From Micropterix aruncella (lineage: Eukaryota > Arthropoda > Insecta > Lepidoptera > Micropterigidae): 64,000 nt of DNA. Under the pieces are notes generated by a model. The model made no database searches. It was not told the DNA's origin and saw only the letters and a list, made by a program, of their open reading frames with translations. The stretch is taken from NCBI GenBank assembly GCA_944548615.1, contig CALYMY010000056.1, forward strand, positions 62,001 to 126,000, written 5' to 3'. The position numbers and the translations under genes were made by a program. Below are positions 24,383-38,505 of this stretch, piece by piece. Each line of letters starts with the position of its first letter. Position 1 is the stretch's first letter.

Positions 24383-26249
24383 TTTCGAAAAATGTGATTT
24401 TTTCATAACAATTTCTATGTTCAAAATGAAAGTTTATATAAAAAAATTCAAAATGTCAAAATTTCGAAAATGCCATTTCGTAGAGATTTCAAAGGCCTTC
24501 GTTCTGTCCGAACACCGTAACGCGTTAGGTTTACTCTATCTCGATTTATTTCGAAAAATGTGATTTTTTCATAATAATTTCCAAGTTCAAAATGAAAGTT
24601 TATATAAAAATTTTCAAAATATCAAAATTTCAAAAATGCCATTTTGTAGAGCTTAAGCGGGGTGTCGATCTCGCCAAAGACCGCAACGCGGTAGGTTTAC
24701 TCTATCTCGATTTATTTCGAAAAATGTGATTTTTTCATAACAATTTCTATGTTCAAAATGAAAGTTTATATAAAATTTTTCAAAATGTCAAAATTTCGAA
24801 AATGCCATTTTGTAGAGATTACCAAGGTCGTCGTTCTGTCCGAACGCCGTAACGCTATAGGTTTACTCTATCACGATCTTTTTCGAAAAATGTGATTTTT
24901 TCATAACAATTTCTATGTTTAAAATGAAATTTTATATAAAATTTTTCAAAATGTCAAAATTTCGAAAATGCCATTTTGTAGAGATTACCAAGGCCGTCGT
25001 TCTGTCCGAACGCCGTAACGCTATAGGTTTACTCTATCACGATCTTTTTCGAAAAATGTGATTTTTTCATAATAATTTCTATGTTTAAAATGAAATTTTA
25101 TATAAAATTTTTCAAAATGTCAAAATTTCAAAAATGCCATTTTGTAGAGCTTAAGCGGGGTGTCGATCTAGCCAAAGACCGCAACGCGGTAGGTTTACTC
25201 TATCACGGTCTTTTTCGAAAAATGTCATTTATTCATAACAATTTCTATGTTCAAAATGAAAGTTTATATAAAAAATTTCAAAATGTCAAAATTTCGAAAA
25301 TGCCATTTCGTAGAGATTACCAAGGCCGTGGTTCTGTCCGAACGCCGTAACGCTATAGGTTTACTCTATCACGATCTTTTTCGAAAAATGTGATTTTTTC
25401 ATTATAATTTCTATGTTTAAAATGAAATTTTATATAAAATTTTTCAAAATGTCAAAATTTCAAAAATGCCATTTTGTAGAGCTTAAGCGGGGTGTCGATC
25501 TCGCCAAAGACCGCAACGCGGTAGGTTTACTCTATCTCGATTTATTTCGAAAAATGTGATTTTTTCATAACAATTTCTATGTTCAAAATGAAAGTTTATA
25601 TAAAAAATTTCAAAATGTCAAAATTTCGAAAATGCCATTTTGTAGAGATTACCAAGGCCGTCGTTCTGTCCGAACGCCGTAACCCTATAGGTTTACTCTA
25701 TCACGATCTTTTTCGAAAAATGTGATTTTTTCATAACAATTTCTATGTTTAAAATGAAATTTTATATAAAATTTTTCAAAATGTCAAAATTTCGAAAATG
25801 CCATTTTGTAGAGATTACCAAGGCCGTCGTTCTGTCCGAACGCCGTAACCCTATAGGTTTACTCTATCACGATCTTTTTCGAAAAATATGATTTTTTCAT
25901 AATAATTTCTATGTTTAAAATGAAATTTTATATAAAATTTTTCAAAAAGTCAAAATTTCAAAAATGCCATTTTGTAGAGCTTAAGCGGGGTGTCGATCTC
26001 GCCAAAGACCGCAACGCGGTAGGTTTACTCTATCTCGTTCTTTTGTGAAAAATGTGATTTTTTCATAACAATTTCTATGTTCAAAATGAAAGTTTATATA
26101 AAAAATTTCAAAATGTCAAAATTTCGAAAATGCCATTTCGTAGAGATTTCAAAGGCCTTCGTTATGCCCAAACACCGTAACGCGTTTTATTTACTCTATC
26201 ACGGTCTTTTTCGAAAAATGACATTTATTCATAACAATTTCTATGTTCA
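24383..26249 (+). repeat. 166-bp satellite array, unit g
   Basis: Eleven monomers plus stub in the reference order. Confidence 0.95.
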
Positions 26250-27691
26250 GGAGTTCCCTCGTCGGGAGCCAACCCTGGGTGCAGCAGCCATGTCATGGTG
26301 GAACTTAGTAATTGCCATCATAATGGAATGCCTATACCAAATTTCACGTCTCTACGGTTGACCGTTGAGGAGTTCCCTCGTCGGGAGCCAACCCTGGGTG
26401 CAGCAGCCATGTCATGGTGGAACTTAGTAATTGCCATCATAATGGAATGCCTATACCAAATTTCACGTCTCTACGGTTGACCGTTGAGGAGTTCCCTCGT
26501 CGGGAGCCAACCCTGGGTGCAGCAGCGATGTCATGGTGGAACTTAGAAATTGCCGTCATAATGGAATGCCTATACCAAATTTCACGTCTCTACGGTTGAC
26601 CGTTGAGGAGTTCCCTCGTCGGGAGCCAACCCTGGGTGCAGCAGCCATGTCATGGTGGAACTTAGTAATTGCCATCATAATGGAATGCCTATACCAAATT
26701 TCACGTCTCTACGGTTGACCGTTGAGGAGTTCCCTCGTCGGGAGCCAACCCTGGGTGCAGCAGCCATGTCATGGTGGAACTTAGTAATTGCCATCATAAT
26801 GGAATGCCTATACCAAATTTCACGTCTCTACGGTTGACCGTTGAGGAGTTCCCTCGTCGGGAGCCAACCCTGGGTGCAGCAGCCATGTCATGGTGGAACT
26901 TAGTAATTGCCATCATAATGGAATGCCTATACCAAATTTCACGTCTCTACGGTTGACCGTTGAGGAGTTCCCTCGTCGGGAGCCAACCCTGGGTGCAGCA
27001 GCCATGTCATGGTGGAACTTAGTAATTGCCATCATAATGGAATGCCTATACCAAATTTCACGTCTCTACGGTTGACCGTTGAGGAGTTCCCTCGTCGGGA
27101 GCCAACCCTGGGTGCAGCAGCGATGTCATGGTGGAACTTAGAAATTGCCGTCATAATGGAATGCCTATACCAAATTTCACGTCTCTACGGTTGACCGTTG
27201 AGGAGTTCCCTCGTCGGGAGCCAACCCTGGGTGCAGCAGCCATGTCATGGTGGAACTTAGTAATTGCCATCATAATGGAATGCCTATACCAAATTTCACG
27301 TCTCTACGGTTGACCGTTGAGGAGTTCCCTCGTCGGGAGCCAACCCTGGGTGCAGCAGCCATGTCATGGTGGAACTTAGTAATTGCCATCATAATGGAAT
27401 GCCTATACCAAATTTCACGTCTCTACGGTTGACCGTTGAGGAGTTCCCTCGTCGGGAGCCAACCCTGGGTGCAGCAGCCATGTCATGGTGGAACTTAGTA
27501 ATTGCCATCATAATGGAATGCCTATACCAAATTTCACGTCTCTACGGTTGACCGTTGAGAAGTTCCCTCGTCGGGAGCCAACCCTGGGTGCAGCAGCCAT
27601 GTCATGGTGGAACTTAGTAATTGCCATCATAATGGAATGCCTATACCAAATTTCACGTCTCTACGGTTGACCGTTGAGGAGTTCCCTCGTC
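26250..27691 (+). repeat. 119-bp satellite array, unit g: 12 copies plus 14 bp
   Basis: B copies at 3 and 8 with the standard sequence; the G variant of units c, e and f is absent. Confidence 0.95.
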
Positions 27692-28412
27692 CTTGTCACG
27701 TACCTCTTTCCGTAGGTTGTTTACTCCTTTTAATTCGTTTAACGCCTCGCGGGCAATATCTCTGGCTCTTTCCGGTATTTCTTCGAAATTCCGAAACGGC
27801 ACTTCTATTTCTGTGGTCTCCATATTGTCTCTTCTCGTTGATCAAAGGCACTGAAAATGAAAATGAAAAAGCACAGATTAAATAGTATTGAAAAGTAATT
27901 AAAGAAGAAGAAGAAGACGAGATAAAAAGCAGAAGCAATGAAATGAAAAGCGTTCTAAAACCCTATCTTTTGACACCTCGCTTGTGTGTATATGATAAAA
28001 TAAAGAATATAATATTTAATTTATTAAACGAAGCCGCGGGAAAAATACTAAAACTCCCTTGGCTCGGATCGCTACTATTGAAAACAAACATCGTAAAATC
28101 GATAAATAAACTTTCGCAAGTATGACGAGGGCTGAAGTTACCATAGAAACAGAAATCGTTAAATCGATAAATATTCTATTGCGAGTCGGGCCACCGCCTG
28201 AGCTCGTTACTATGGAAACAAAACCGTTAAATCGATAAATCAATATACCTATACAGATATTAAATCGTCTATAATTCCGTTAATATTACTCAGATTTGAA
28301 AATTAAAAGAAGCGTTAGATGCGCAAAGCAAAACTCTATTAGATAATAATAAACAGGGAGGACTATTGATGCCTTTTAGCGCAATAGCCCTCAAACGTCG
28401 GAAGCCAATTTA
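27692..28412 (+). repeat. Spacer, unit h
   Basis: Full-length 721 bp. Confidence 0.93.
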
Positions 28413-30279
28413 TTTCGAAAAATGTGATTTTTTCATAACAATTTCTATGTTCAAAATGAAAGTTTATATAAAAAAATTCAAAATGTCAAAATTTCGAAAA
28501 TGCCATTTCGTAGAGATTTCAAAGGCCTTCGTTCTGTCCGAACACCGTAACGCGTTAGGTTTACTCTATCTCGATTTATTTCGAAAAATGTGATTTTTTC
28601 ATAATAATTTCCAAGTTCAAAATGAAAGTTTATATAAAAATTTTCAAAATATCAAAATTTCAAAAATGCCATTTTGTAGAGCTTAAGCGGGGTGTCGATC
28701 TCGCCAAAGACCGCAACGCGGTAGGTTTACTCTATCTCGATTTATTTCGAAAAATGTGATTTTTTCATAACAATTTCTATGTTCAAAATGAAAGTTTATA
28801 TAAAATTTTTCAAAATGTCAAAATTTCGAAAATGCCATTTTGTAGAGATTACCAAGGTCGTCGTTCTGTCCGAACGCCGTAACGCTATAGGTTTACTCTA
28901 TCACGATCTTTTTCGAAAAATGTGATTTTTTCATAACAATTTCTATGTTTAAAATGAAATTTTATATAAAATTTTTCAAAATGTCAAAATTTCGAAAATG
29001 CCATTTTGTAGAGATTACCAAGGCCGTCGTTCTGTCCGAACGCCGTAACGCTATAGGTTTACTCTATCACGATCTTTTTCGAAAAATGTGATTTTTTCAT
29101 AATAATTTCTATGTTTAAAATGAAATTTTATATAAAATTTTTCAAAATGTCAAAATTTCAAAAATGCCATTTTGTAGAGCTTAAGCGGGGTGTCGATCTA
29201 GCCAAAGACCGCAACGCGGTAGGTTTACTCTATCACGGTCTTTTTCGAAAAATGTCATTTATTCATAACAATTTCTATGTTCAAAATGAAAGTTTATATA
29301 AAAAATTTCAAAATGTCAAAATTTCGAAAATGCCATTTCGTAGAGATTACCAAGGCCGTGGTTCTGTCCGAACGCCGTAACGCTATAGGTTTACTCTATC
29401 ACGATCTTTTTCGAAAAATGTGATTTTTTCATTATAATTTCTATGTTTAAAATGAAATTTTATATAAAATTTTTCAAAATGTCAAAATTTCAAAAATGCC
29501 ATTTTGTAGAGCTTAAGCGGGGTGTCGATCTCGCCAAAGACCGCAACGCGGTAGGTTTACTCTATCTCGATTTATTTCGAAAAATGTGATTTTTTCATAA
29601 CAATTTCTATGTTCAAAATGAAAGTTTATATAAAAAATTTCAAAATGTCAAAATTTCGAAAATGCCATTTTGTAGAGATTACCAAGGCCGTCGTTCTGTC
29701 CGAACGCCGTAACCCTATAGGTTTACTCTATCACGATCTTTTTCGAAAAATGTGATTTTTTCATAACAATTTCTATGTTTAAAATGAAATTTTATATAAA
29801 ATTTTTCAAAATGTCAAAATTTCGAAAATGCCATTTTATAGAGATTACCAAGGCCGTCGTTCTGTCCGAACGCCGTAACCCTATAGGTTTACTCTATCAC
29901 GATCTTTTTCGAAAAATATGATTTTTTCATAATAATTTCTATGTTTAAAATGAAATTTTATATAAAATTTTTCAAAAAGTCAAAATTTCAAAAATGCCAT
30001 TTTGTAGAGCTTAAGCGGGGTGTCGATCTCGCCAAAGACCGCAACGCGGTAGGTTTACTCTATCTCGTTCTTTTGTGAAAAATGTGATTTTTTCATAACA
30101 ATTTCTATGTTCAAAATGAAAGTTTATATAAAAAATTTCAAAATGTCAAAATTTCGAAAATGCCATTTCGTAGAGATTTCAAAGGCCTTCGTTATGCCCA
30201 AACACCGTAACGCGTTTTATTTACTCTATCACGGTCTTTTTCGAAAAATGACATTTATTCATAACAATTTCTATGTTCA
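28413..30279 (+). repeat. 166-bp satellite array, unit h
   Basis: Eleven monomers plus stub. Private A at 29838 (CATTTTATAGAG) in monomer 9. Confidence 0.95.
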
Positions 30280-31721
30280 GGAGTTCCCTCGTCGGGAGCC
30301 AACCCTGGGTGCAGCAGCCATGTCATGGTGGAACTTAGTAATTGCCATCATAATGGAATGCCTATACCAAATTTCACGTCTCTACGGTTGACCGTTGAGG
30401 AGTTCCCTCGTCGGGAGCCAACCCTGGGTGCAGCAGCCATGTCATGGTGGAACTTAGTAATTGCCATCATAATGGAATGCCTATACCAAATTTCACGTCT
30501 CTACGGTTGACCGTTGAGGAGTTCCCTCGTCGGGAGCCAACCCTGGGTGCAGCAGCGATGTCATGGTGGAACTTAGAAATTGCCGTCATAATGGAATGCC
30601 TATACCAAATTTCACGTCTCTACGGTTGACCGTTGAGGAGTTCCCTCGTCGGGAGCCAACCCTGGGTGCAGCAGCCATGTCATGGTGGAACTTAGTAATT
30701 GCCATCATAATGGAATGCCTATACCAAATTTCACGTCTCTACGGTTGACCGTTGAGGAGTTCCCTCGTCGGGAGCCAACCCTGGGTGCAGCAGCCATGTC
30801 ATGGTGGAACTTAGTAATTGCCATCATAATGGAATGCCTATACCAAATTTCACGTCTCTACGGTTGACCGTTGAGGAGTTCCCTCGTCGGGAGCCAACCC
30901 TGGGTGCAGCAGCCATGTCATGGTGGAACTTAGTAATTGCCATCATAATGGAATGCCTATACCAAATTTCACGTCTCTACGGTTGACCGTTGAGGAGTTC
31001 CCTCGTCGGGAGCCAACCCTGGGTGCAGCAGCCATGTCATGGTGGAACTTAGTAATTGCCATCATAATGGAATGCCTATACCAAATTTCACGTCTCTACG
31101 GTTGACCGTTGAGGAGTTCCCTCGTCGGGAGCCAACCCTGGGTGCAGCAGCGATGTCATGGTGGAACTTAGAAATTGCCGTCATAATGGAATGCCTATAC
31201 CAAATTTCACGTCTCTACGGTTGACCGTTGAGGAGTTCCCTCGTCGGGAGCCAACCCTGGGTGCAGCAGCCATGTCATGGTGGAACTTAGTAATTGCCAT
31301 CATAATGGAATGCCTATACCAAATTTCACGTCTCTACGGTTGACCGTTGAGGAGTTCCCTCGTCGGGAGCCAACCCTGGGTGCAGCAGCCATGTCATGGT
31401 GGAACTTAGTAATTGCCATCATAATGGAATGCCTATACCAAATTTCACGTCTCTACGGTTGACCGTTGAGGAGTTCCCTCGTCGGGAGCCAACCCTGGGT
31501 GCAGCAGCCATGTCATGGTGGAACTTAGTAATTGCCATCATAATGGAATGCCTATACCAAATTTCACGTCTCTACGGTTGACCGTTGAGAAGTTCCCTCG
31601 TCGGGAGCCAACCCTGGGTGCAGCAGCCATGTCATGGTGGAACTTAGTAATTGCCATCATAATGGAATGCCTATACCAAATTTCACGTCTCTACGGTTGA
31701 CCGTTGAGGAGTTCCCTCGTC
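30280..31721 (+). repeat. 119-bp satellite array, unit h: 12 copies plus 14 bp
   Basis: B copies at 3 and 8; GAAG start at copy 12. Confidence 0.95.
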
Positions 31722-32442
31722 CTTGTCACGTACCTCTTTCCGTAGGTTGTTTACTCCTTTTAATTCGTTTAACGCCTCGCGGGCAATATCTCTGGCTCTT
31801 TCCGGTATTTCTTCGAAATTCCGAAACGGCACTTCTATTTCTGTGGTCTCCATATTGTCTCTTCTCGTTGATCAAAGGCACTGAAAATGAAAATGAAAAA
31901 GCACAGATTAAATAGTATTGAAAAGTAATTAAAGAAGAAGAAGAAGACGAGATAAAAAGCAGAAGCAATGAAATGAAAAGCGTTCTAAAACCCTATCTTT
32001 TGACACCTCGCTTGTGTGTATATGATAAAATAAAGAATATAATATTTAATTTATTAAACGAAGCCGCGGGAAAAATACTAAAACTCCCTTGGCTCGGATC
32101 GCTACTATTGAAAACAAACATCGTAAAATCGATAAATAAACTTTCGCAAGTATGACGAGGGCTGAAGTTACCATAGAAACAGAAATCGTTAAATCGATAA
32201 ATATTCTATTGCGAGTCGGGCCACCGCCTGAGCTCGTTACTATGGAAACAAAACCGTTAAATCGATAAATCAATATACCTATACAGATATTAAATCGTCT
32301 ATAATTCCGTTAATATTACTCAGATTTGAAAATTAAAAGAAGCGTTAGATGCGCAAAGCAAAACTCTATTAGATAATAATAAACAGGGAGGACTATTGAT
32401 GCCTTTTAGCGCAATAGCCCTCAAACGTCGGAAGCCAATTTA
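31722..32442 (+). repeat. Spacer, unit i
   Basis: Full-length 721 bp. Confidence 0.93.
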
Positions 32443-34309
32443 TTTCGAAAAATGTGATTTTTTCATAACAATTTCTATGTTCAAAATGAAAGTTTATATA
32501 AAAAAATTCAAAATGTCAAAATTTCGAAAATGCCATTTCGTAGAGATTTCAAAGGCCTTCGTTCTGTCCGAACACCGTAACGCGTTAGGTTTACTCTATC
32601 TCGATTTATTTCGAAAAATGTGATTTTTTCATAATAATTTCCAAGTTCAAAATGAAAGTTTATATAAAAATTTTCAAAATATCAAAATTTCAAAAATGCC
32701 ATTTTGTAGAGCTTAAGCGGGGTGTCGATCTCGCCAAAGACCGCAACGCGGTAGGTTTACTCTATCTCGATTTATTTCGAAAAATGTGATTTTTTCATAA
32801 CAATTTCTATGTTCAAAATGAAAGTTTATATAAAATTTTTCAAAATGTCAAAATTTCGAAAATGCCATTTTGTAGAGATTACCAAGGTCGTCGTTCTGTC
32901 CGAACGCCGTAACGCTATAGGTTTACTCTATCACGATCTTTTTCGAAAAATGTGATTTTTTCATAACAATTTCTATGTTTAAAATGAAATTTTATATAAA
33001 ATTTTTCAAAATGTCAAAATTTCGAAAATGCCATTTTGTAGAGATTACCAAGGCCGTCGTTCTGTCCGAACGCCGTAACGCTATAGGTTTACTCTATCAC
33101 GATCTTTTTCGAAAAATGTGATTTTTTCATAATAATTTCTATGTTTAAAATGAAATTTTATATAAAATTTTTCAAAATGTCAAAATTTCAAAAATGCCAT
33201 TTTGTAGAGCTTAAGCGGGGTGTCGATCTAGCCAAGGACCGCAACGCGGTAGGTTTACTCTATCACGGTCTTTTTCGAAAAATGTCATTTATTCATAACA
33301 ATTTCTATGTTCAAAATGAAAGTTTATATAAAAAATTTCAAAATGTCAAAATTTCGAAAATGCCATTTCGTAGAGATTACCAAGGCCGTGGTTCTGTCCG
33401 AACGCCGTAACGCTATAGGTTTACTCTATCACGATCTTTTTCGAAAAATGTGATTTTTTCATTATAATTTCCAAGTTCAAAATGAAAGTTTATATAAAAA
33501 TTTTCAAAATATCAAAATTTCAAAAATGCCATTTTGTAGAGCTTAAGCGGGGTGTCGATCTCGCCAAAGACCGCAACGCGGTAGGTTTACTCTATCTCGA
33601 TTTATTTCGAAAAATGTGATTTTTTCATAACAATTTCTATGTTCAAAATGAAAGTTTATATAAAAAATTTCAAAATGTCAAAATTTCGAAAATGCCATTT
33701 TGTAGAGATTACCAAGGCCGTCGTTCTGTCCGAACGCCGTAACCCTATAGGTTTACTCTATCACGATCTTTTTCGAAAAATGTGATTTTTTCATAACAAT
33801 TTCTATGTTTAAAATGAAATTTTATATAAAATTTTTCAAAATGTCAAAATTTCGAAAATGCCATTTTGTAGAGATTACCAAGGCCGTCGTTCTGTCCGAA
33901 CGCCGTAACCCTATAGGTTTACTCTATCACGATCTTTTTCGAAAAATATGATTTTTTCATAATAATTTCTATGTTTAAAATGAAATTTTATATAAAATTT
34001 TTCAAAAAGTCAAAATTTCAAAAATGCCATTTTGTAGAGCTTAAGCGGGGTGTCGATCTCGCCAAAGACCGCAACGCGGTAGGTTTACTCTATCTCGTTC
34101 TTTTGTGAAAAATGTGATTTTTTCATAACAATTTCTATGTTCAAAATGAAAGTTTATATAAAAAATTTCAAAATGTCAAAATTTCGAAAATGCCATTTCG
34201 TAGAGATTTCAAAGGCCTTCGTTATGCCCAAACACCGTAACGCGTTTTATTTACTCTATCACGGTCTTTTTCGAAAAATGACATTTATTCATAACAATTT
34301 CTATGTTCA
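32443..34309 (+). repeat. 166-bp satellite array, unit i, with chimeric monomer 7/2
   Basis: Eleven monomers plus stub. The seventh monomer begins like monomer 7 (TTTTTCATTATAATTTC) and then switches to monomer-2 sequence (CCAAGTTC, then TTCAAAATATC) near 33471. It is followed by a normal monomer 8. Private G at 33236 (GCCAAGGACC) in monomer 5. Confidence 0.95.
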
Positions 34310-35751
34310 GGAGTTCCCTCGTCGGGAGCCAACCCTGGGTGCAGCAGCCATGTCATGGTGGAACTTAGTAATTGCCATCATAATGGAATGCCTATACCAA
34401 ATTTCACGTCTCTACGGTTGACCGTTGAGGAGTTCCCTCGTCGGGAGCCAACCCTGGGTGCAGCAGCCATGTCATGGTGGAACTTAGTAATTGCCATCAT
34501 AATGGAATGCCTATACCAAATTTCACGTCTCTACGGTTGACCGTTGAGGAGTTCCCTCGTCGGGAGCCAACCCTGGGTGCAGCAGCGATGTCATGGTGGA
34601 ACTTAGAAATTGCCGTCATAATGGAATGCCTATACCAAATTTCACGTCTCTACGGTTGACCGTTGAGGAGTTCCCTCGTCGGGAGCCAACCCTGGGTGCA
34701 GCAGCCATGTCATGGTGGAACTTAGTAATTGCCATCATAATGGAATGCCTATACCAAATTTCACGTCTCTACGGTTGACCGTTGAGGAGTTCCCTCGTCG
34801 GGAGCCAACCCTGGGTGCAGCAGCCATGTCATGGTGGAACTTAGTAATTGCCATCATAATGGAATGCCTATACCAAATTTCACGTCTCTACGGTTGACCG
34901 TTGAGGAGTTCCCTCGTCGGGAGCCAACCCTGGGTGCAGCAGCCATGTCATGGTGGAACTTAGTAATTGCCATCATAATGGAATGCCTATACCAAATTTC
35001 ACGTCTCTACGGTTGACCGTTGAGGAGTTCCCTCGTCGGGAGCCAACCCTGGGTGCAGCAGCCATGTCATGGTGGAACTTAGTAATTGCCATCATAATGG
35101 AATGCCTATACCAAATTTCACGTCTCTACGGTTGACCGTTGAGGAGTTCCCTCGTCGGGAGCCAACCCTGGGTGCAGCAGCGATGTCATGGTGGAACTTA
35201 GAAATTGCCGTCATAATGGAATGCCTATACCAAATTTCACGTCTCTACGGTTGACCGTTGAGGAGTTCCCTCGTCGGGAGCCAACCCTGGGTGCAGCAGC
35301 CATGTCATGGTGGAACTTAGTAATTGCCATCATAATGGAATGCCTATACCAAATTTCACGTCTCTACGGTTGACCGTTGAGGAGTTCCCTCGTCGGGAGC
35401 CAACCCTGGGTGCAGCAGCCATGTCATGGTGGAACTTAGTAATTGCCATCATAATGGAATGCCTATACCAAATTTCACGTCTCTACGGTTGACCGTTGAG
35501 GAGTTCCCTCGTCGGGAGCCAACCCTGGGTGCAGCAGCCATGTCATGGTGGAACTTAGTAATTGCCATCATAATGGAATGCCTATACCAAATTTCACGTC
35601 TCTACGGTTGACCGTTGAGAAGTTCCCTCGTCGGGAGCCAACCCTGGGTGCAGCAGCCATGTCATGGTGGAACTTAGTAATTGCCATCATAATGGAATGC
35701 CTATACCAAATTTCACGTCTCTACGGTTGACCGTTGAGGAGTTCCCTCGTC
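34310..35751 (+). repeat. 119-bp satellite array, unit i: 12 copies plus 14 bp
   Basis: B copies at 3 and 8; GAAG start at copy 12. Confidence 0.95.
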
Positions 35752-36472
35752 CTTGTCACGTACCTCTTTCCGTAGGTTGTTTACTCCTTTTAATTCGTTT
35801 AACGCCTCGCGGGCAATATCTCTGGCTCTTTCCGGTATTTCTTCGAAATTCCGAAACGGCACTTCTATTTCTGTGGTCTCCATATTGTCTCTTCTCGTTG
35901 ATCAAAGGCACTGAAAATGAAAATGAAAAAGCACAGATTAAATAGTATTGAAAAGTAATTAAAGAAGAAGAAGAAGACGAGATAAAAAGCAGAAGCAATG
36001 AAATGAAAAGCGTTCTAAAACCCTATCTTTTGACACCTCGCTTGTGTGTATATGATAAAATAAAGAATATAATATTTAATTTATTAAACGAAGCCGCGGG
36101 AAAAATACTAAAACTCCCTTGGCTCGGATCGCTACTATTGAAAACAAACATCGTAAAATCGATAAATAAACTTTCGCAAGTATGACGAGGGCTGAAGTTA
36201 CCATAGAAACAGAAATCGTTAAATCGATAAATATTCTATTGCGAGTCGGGCCACCGCCTGAGCTCGTTACTATGGAAACAAAACCGTTAAATCGATAAAT
36301 CAATATACCTATACAGATATTAAATCGTCTATAATTCCGTTAATATTACTCAGATTTGAAAATTAAAAGAAGCGTTAGATGCGCAAAGCAAAACTCTATT
36401 AGATAATAATAAACAGGGAGGACTATTGATGCCTTTTAGCGCAATAGCCCTCAAACGTCGGAAGCCAATTTA
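35752..36472 (+). repeat. Spacer, unit j
   Basis: Full-length 721 bp. Confidence 0.93.
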
Positions 36473-38505
36473 TTTCGAAAAATGTGATTTTTTCATAACA
36501 ATTTCTATGTTCAAAATGAAAGTTTATATAAAAAAATTCAAAATGTCAAAATTTCGAAAATGCCATTTCGTAGAGATTTCAAAGGCCTTCGTTCTGTCCG
36601 AACACCGTAACGCGTTAGGTTTACTCTATCTCGATTTATTTCGAAAAATGTGATTTTTTCATAATAATTTCCAAGTTCAAAATGAAAGTTTATATAAAAA
36701 TTTTCAAAATATCAAAATTTCAAAAATGCCATTTTGTAGAGCTTAAGCGGGGTGTCGATCTCGCCAAAGACCGCAACGCGGTAGGTTTACTCTATCTCGA
36801 TTTATTTCGAAAAATGTGATTTTTTCATAACAATTTCTATGTTCAAAATGAAAGTTTATATAAAATTTTTCAAAATGTCAAAATTTCGAAAATGCCATTT
36901 TGTAGAGATTACCAAGGTCGTCGTTCTGTCCGAACGCCGTAACGCTATAGGTTTACTCTATCACGATCTTTTTCGAAAAATGTGATTTTTTCATAACAAT
37001 TTCTATGTTTAAAATGAAATTTTATATAAAATTTTTCAAAATGTCAAAATTTCGAAAATGCCATTTTGTAGAGATTACCAAGGCCGTCGTTCTGTCCGAA
37101 CGCCGTAACGCTATAGGTTTACTCTATCACGATCTTTTTCGAAAAATGTGATTTTTTCATAATAATTTCTATGTTTAAAATGAAATTTTATATAAAATTT
37201 TTCAAAATGTCAAAATTTCAAAAATGCCATTTTGTAGAGCTTAAGCGGGGTGTCGATCTAGCCAAAGACCGCAACGCGGTAGGTTTACTCTATCACGGTC
37301 TTTTTCGAAAAATGTCATTTATTCATAACAATTTCTATGTTCAAAATGAAAGTTTATATAAAAAATTTCAAAATGTCAAAATTTCGAAAATGCCATTTCG
37401 TAGAGATTACCAAGGCCGTGGTTCTGTCCGAACGCCGTAACGCTATAGGTTTACTCTATCACGATCTTTTTCGAAAAATGTGATTTTTTCATTATAATTT
37501 CCAAGTTCAAAATGAAAGTTTATATAAAAATTTTCAAAATATCAAAATTTCAAAAATGCCATTTTGTAGAGCTTAAGCGGGGTGTCGATCTCGCCAAAGA
37601 CCGCAACGCGGTAGGTTTACTCTATCTCGATTTATTTCGAAAAATGTGATTTTTTCATAACAATTTCTATGTTCAAAATGAAAGTTTATATAAAATTTTT
37701 CAAAATGTCAAAATTTCGAAAATGCCATTTTGTAGAGATTACCAAGGTCGTCGTTCTGTCCGAACGCCGTAACGCTATAGGTTTACTCTATCACGATCTT
37801 TTTCGAAAAATGTGATTTTTTCATAACAATTTCTATGTTTAAAATGAAATTTTATATAAAATTTTTCAAAATGTCAAAATTTCGAAAATGCCATTTTGTA
37901 GAGATTACCAAGGCCGTCGTTCTGTCCGAACGCCGTAACCCTATAGGTTTACTCTATCACGATCTTTTTCGAAAAATGTGATTTTTTCATAACAATTTCT
38001 ATGTTTAAAATGAAATTTTATATAAAATTTTTCAAAATGTCAAAATTTCGAAAATGCCATTTTGTAGAGATTACCAAGGCCGTCGTTCTGTCCGAACGCC
38101 GTAACCCTATAGGTTTACTCTATCACGATCTTTTTCGAAAAATATGATTTTTTCATAATAATTTCTATGTTTAAAATGAAATTTTATATAAAATTTTTCA
38201 AAAAGTCAAAATTTCAAAAATGCCATTTTGTAGAGCTTAAGCGGGGTGTCGATCTCGCCAAAGACCGCAACGCGGTAGGTTTACTCTATCTCGTTCTTTT
38301 GTGAAAAATGTGATTTTTTCATAACAATTTCTATGTTCAAAATGAAAGTTTATATAAAAAATTTCAAAATGTCAAAATTTCGAAAATGCCATTTCGTAGA
38401 GATTTCAAAGGCCTTCGTTATGCCCAAACACCGTAACGCGTTTTATTTACTCTATCACGGTCTTTTTCGAAAAATGACATTTATTCATAACAATTTCTAT
38501 GTTCA
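36473..38505 (+). repeat. 166-bp satellite array, unit j: 12 monomers plus stub
   Basis: One monomer longer than the reference. Reading order is 1-6, chimera 7/2 (from 37469), a monomer-3 copy with GGTCGTCG (37635), a monomer that starts like 4 and ends like 8 or 9 (CCCTATAGG, 37801), then 9, 10 and 11. This is what a five-monomer gain followed by a four-monomer loss would leave. Confidence 0.94.
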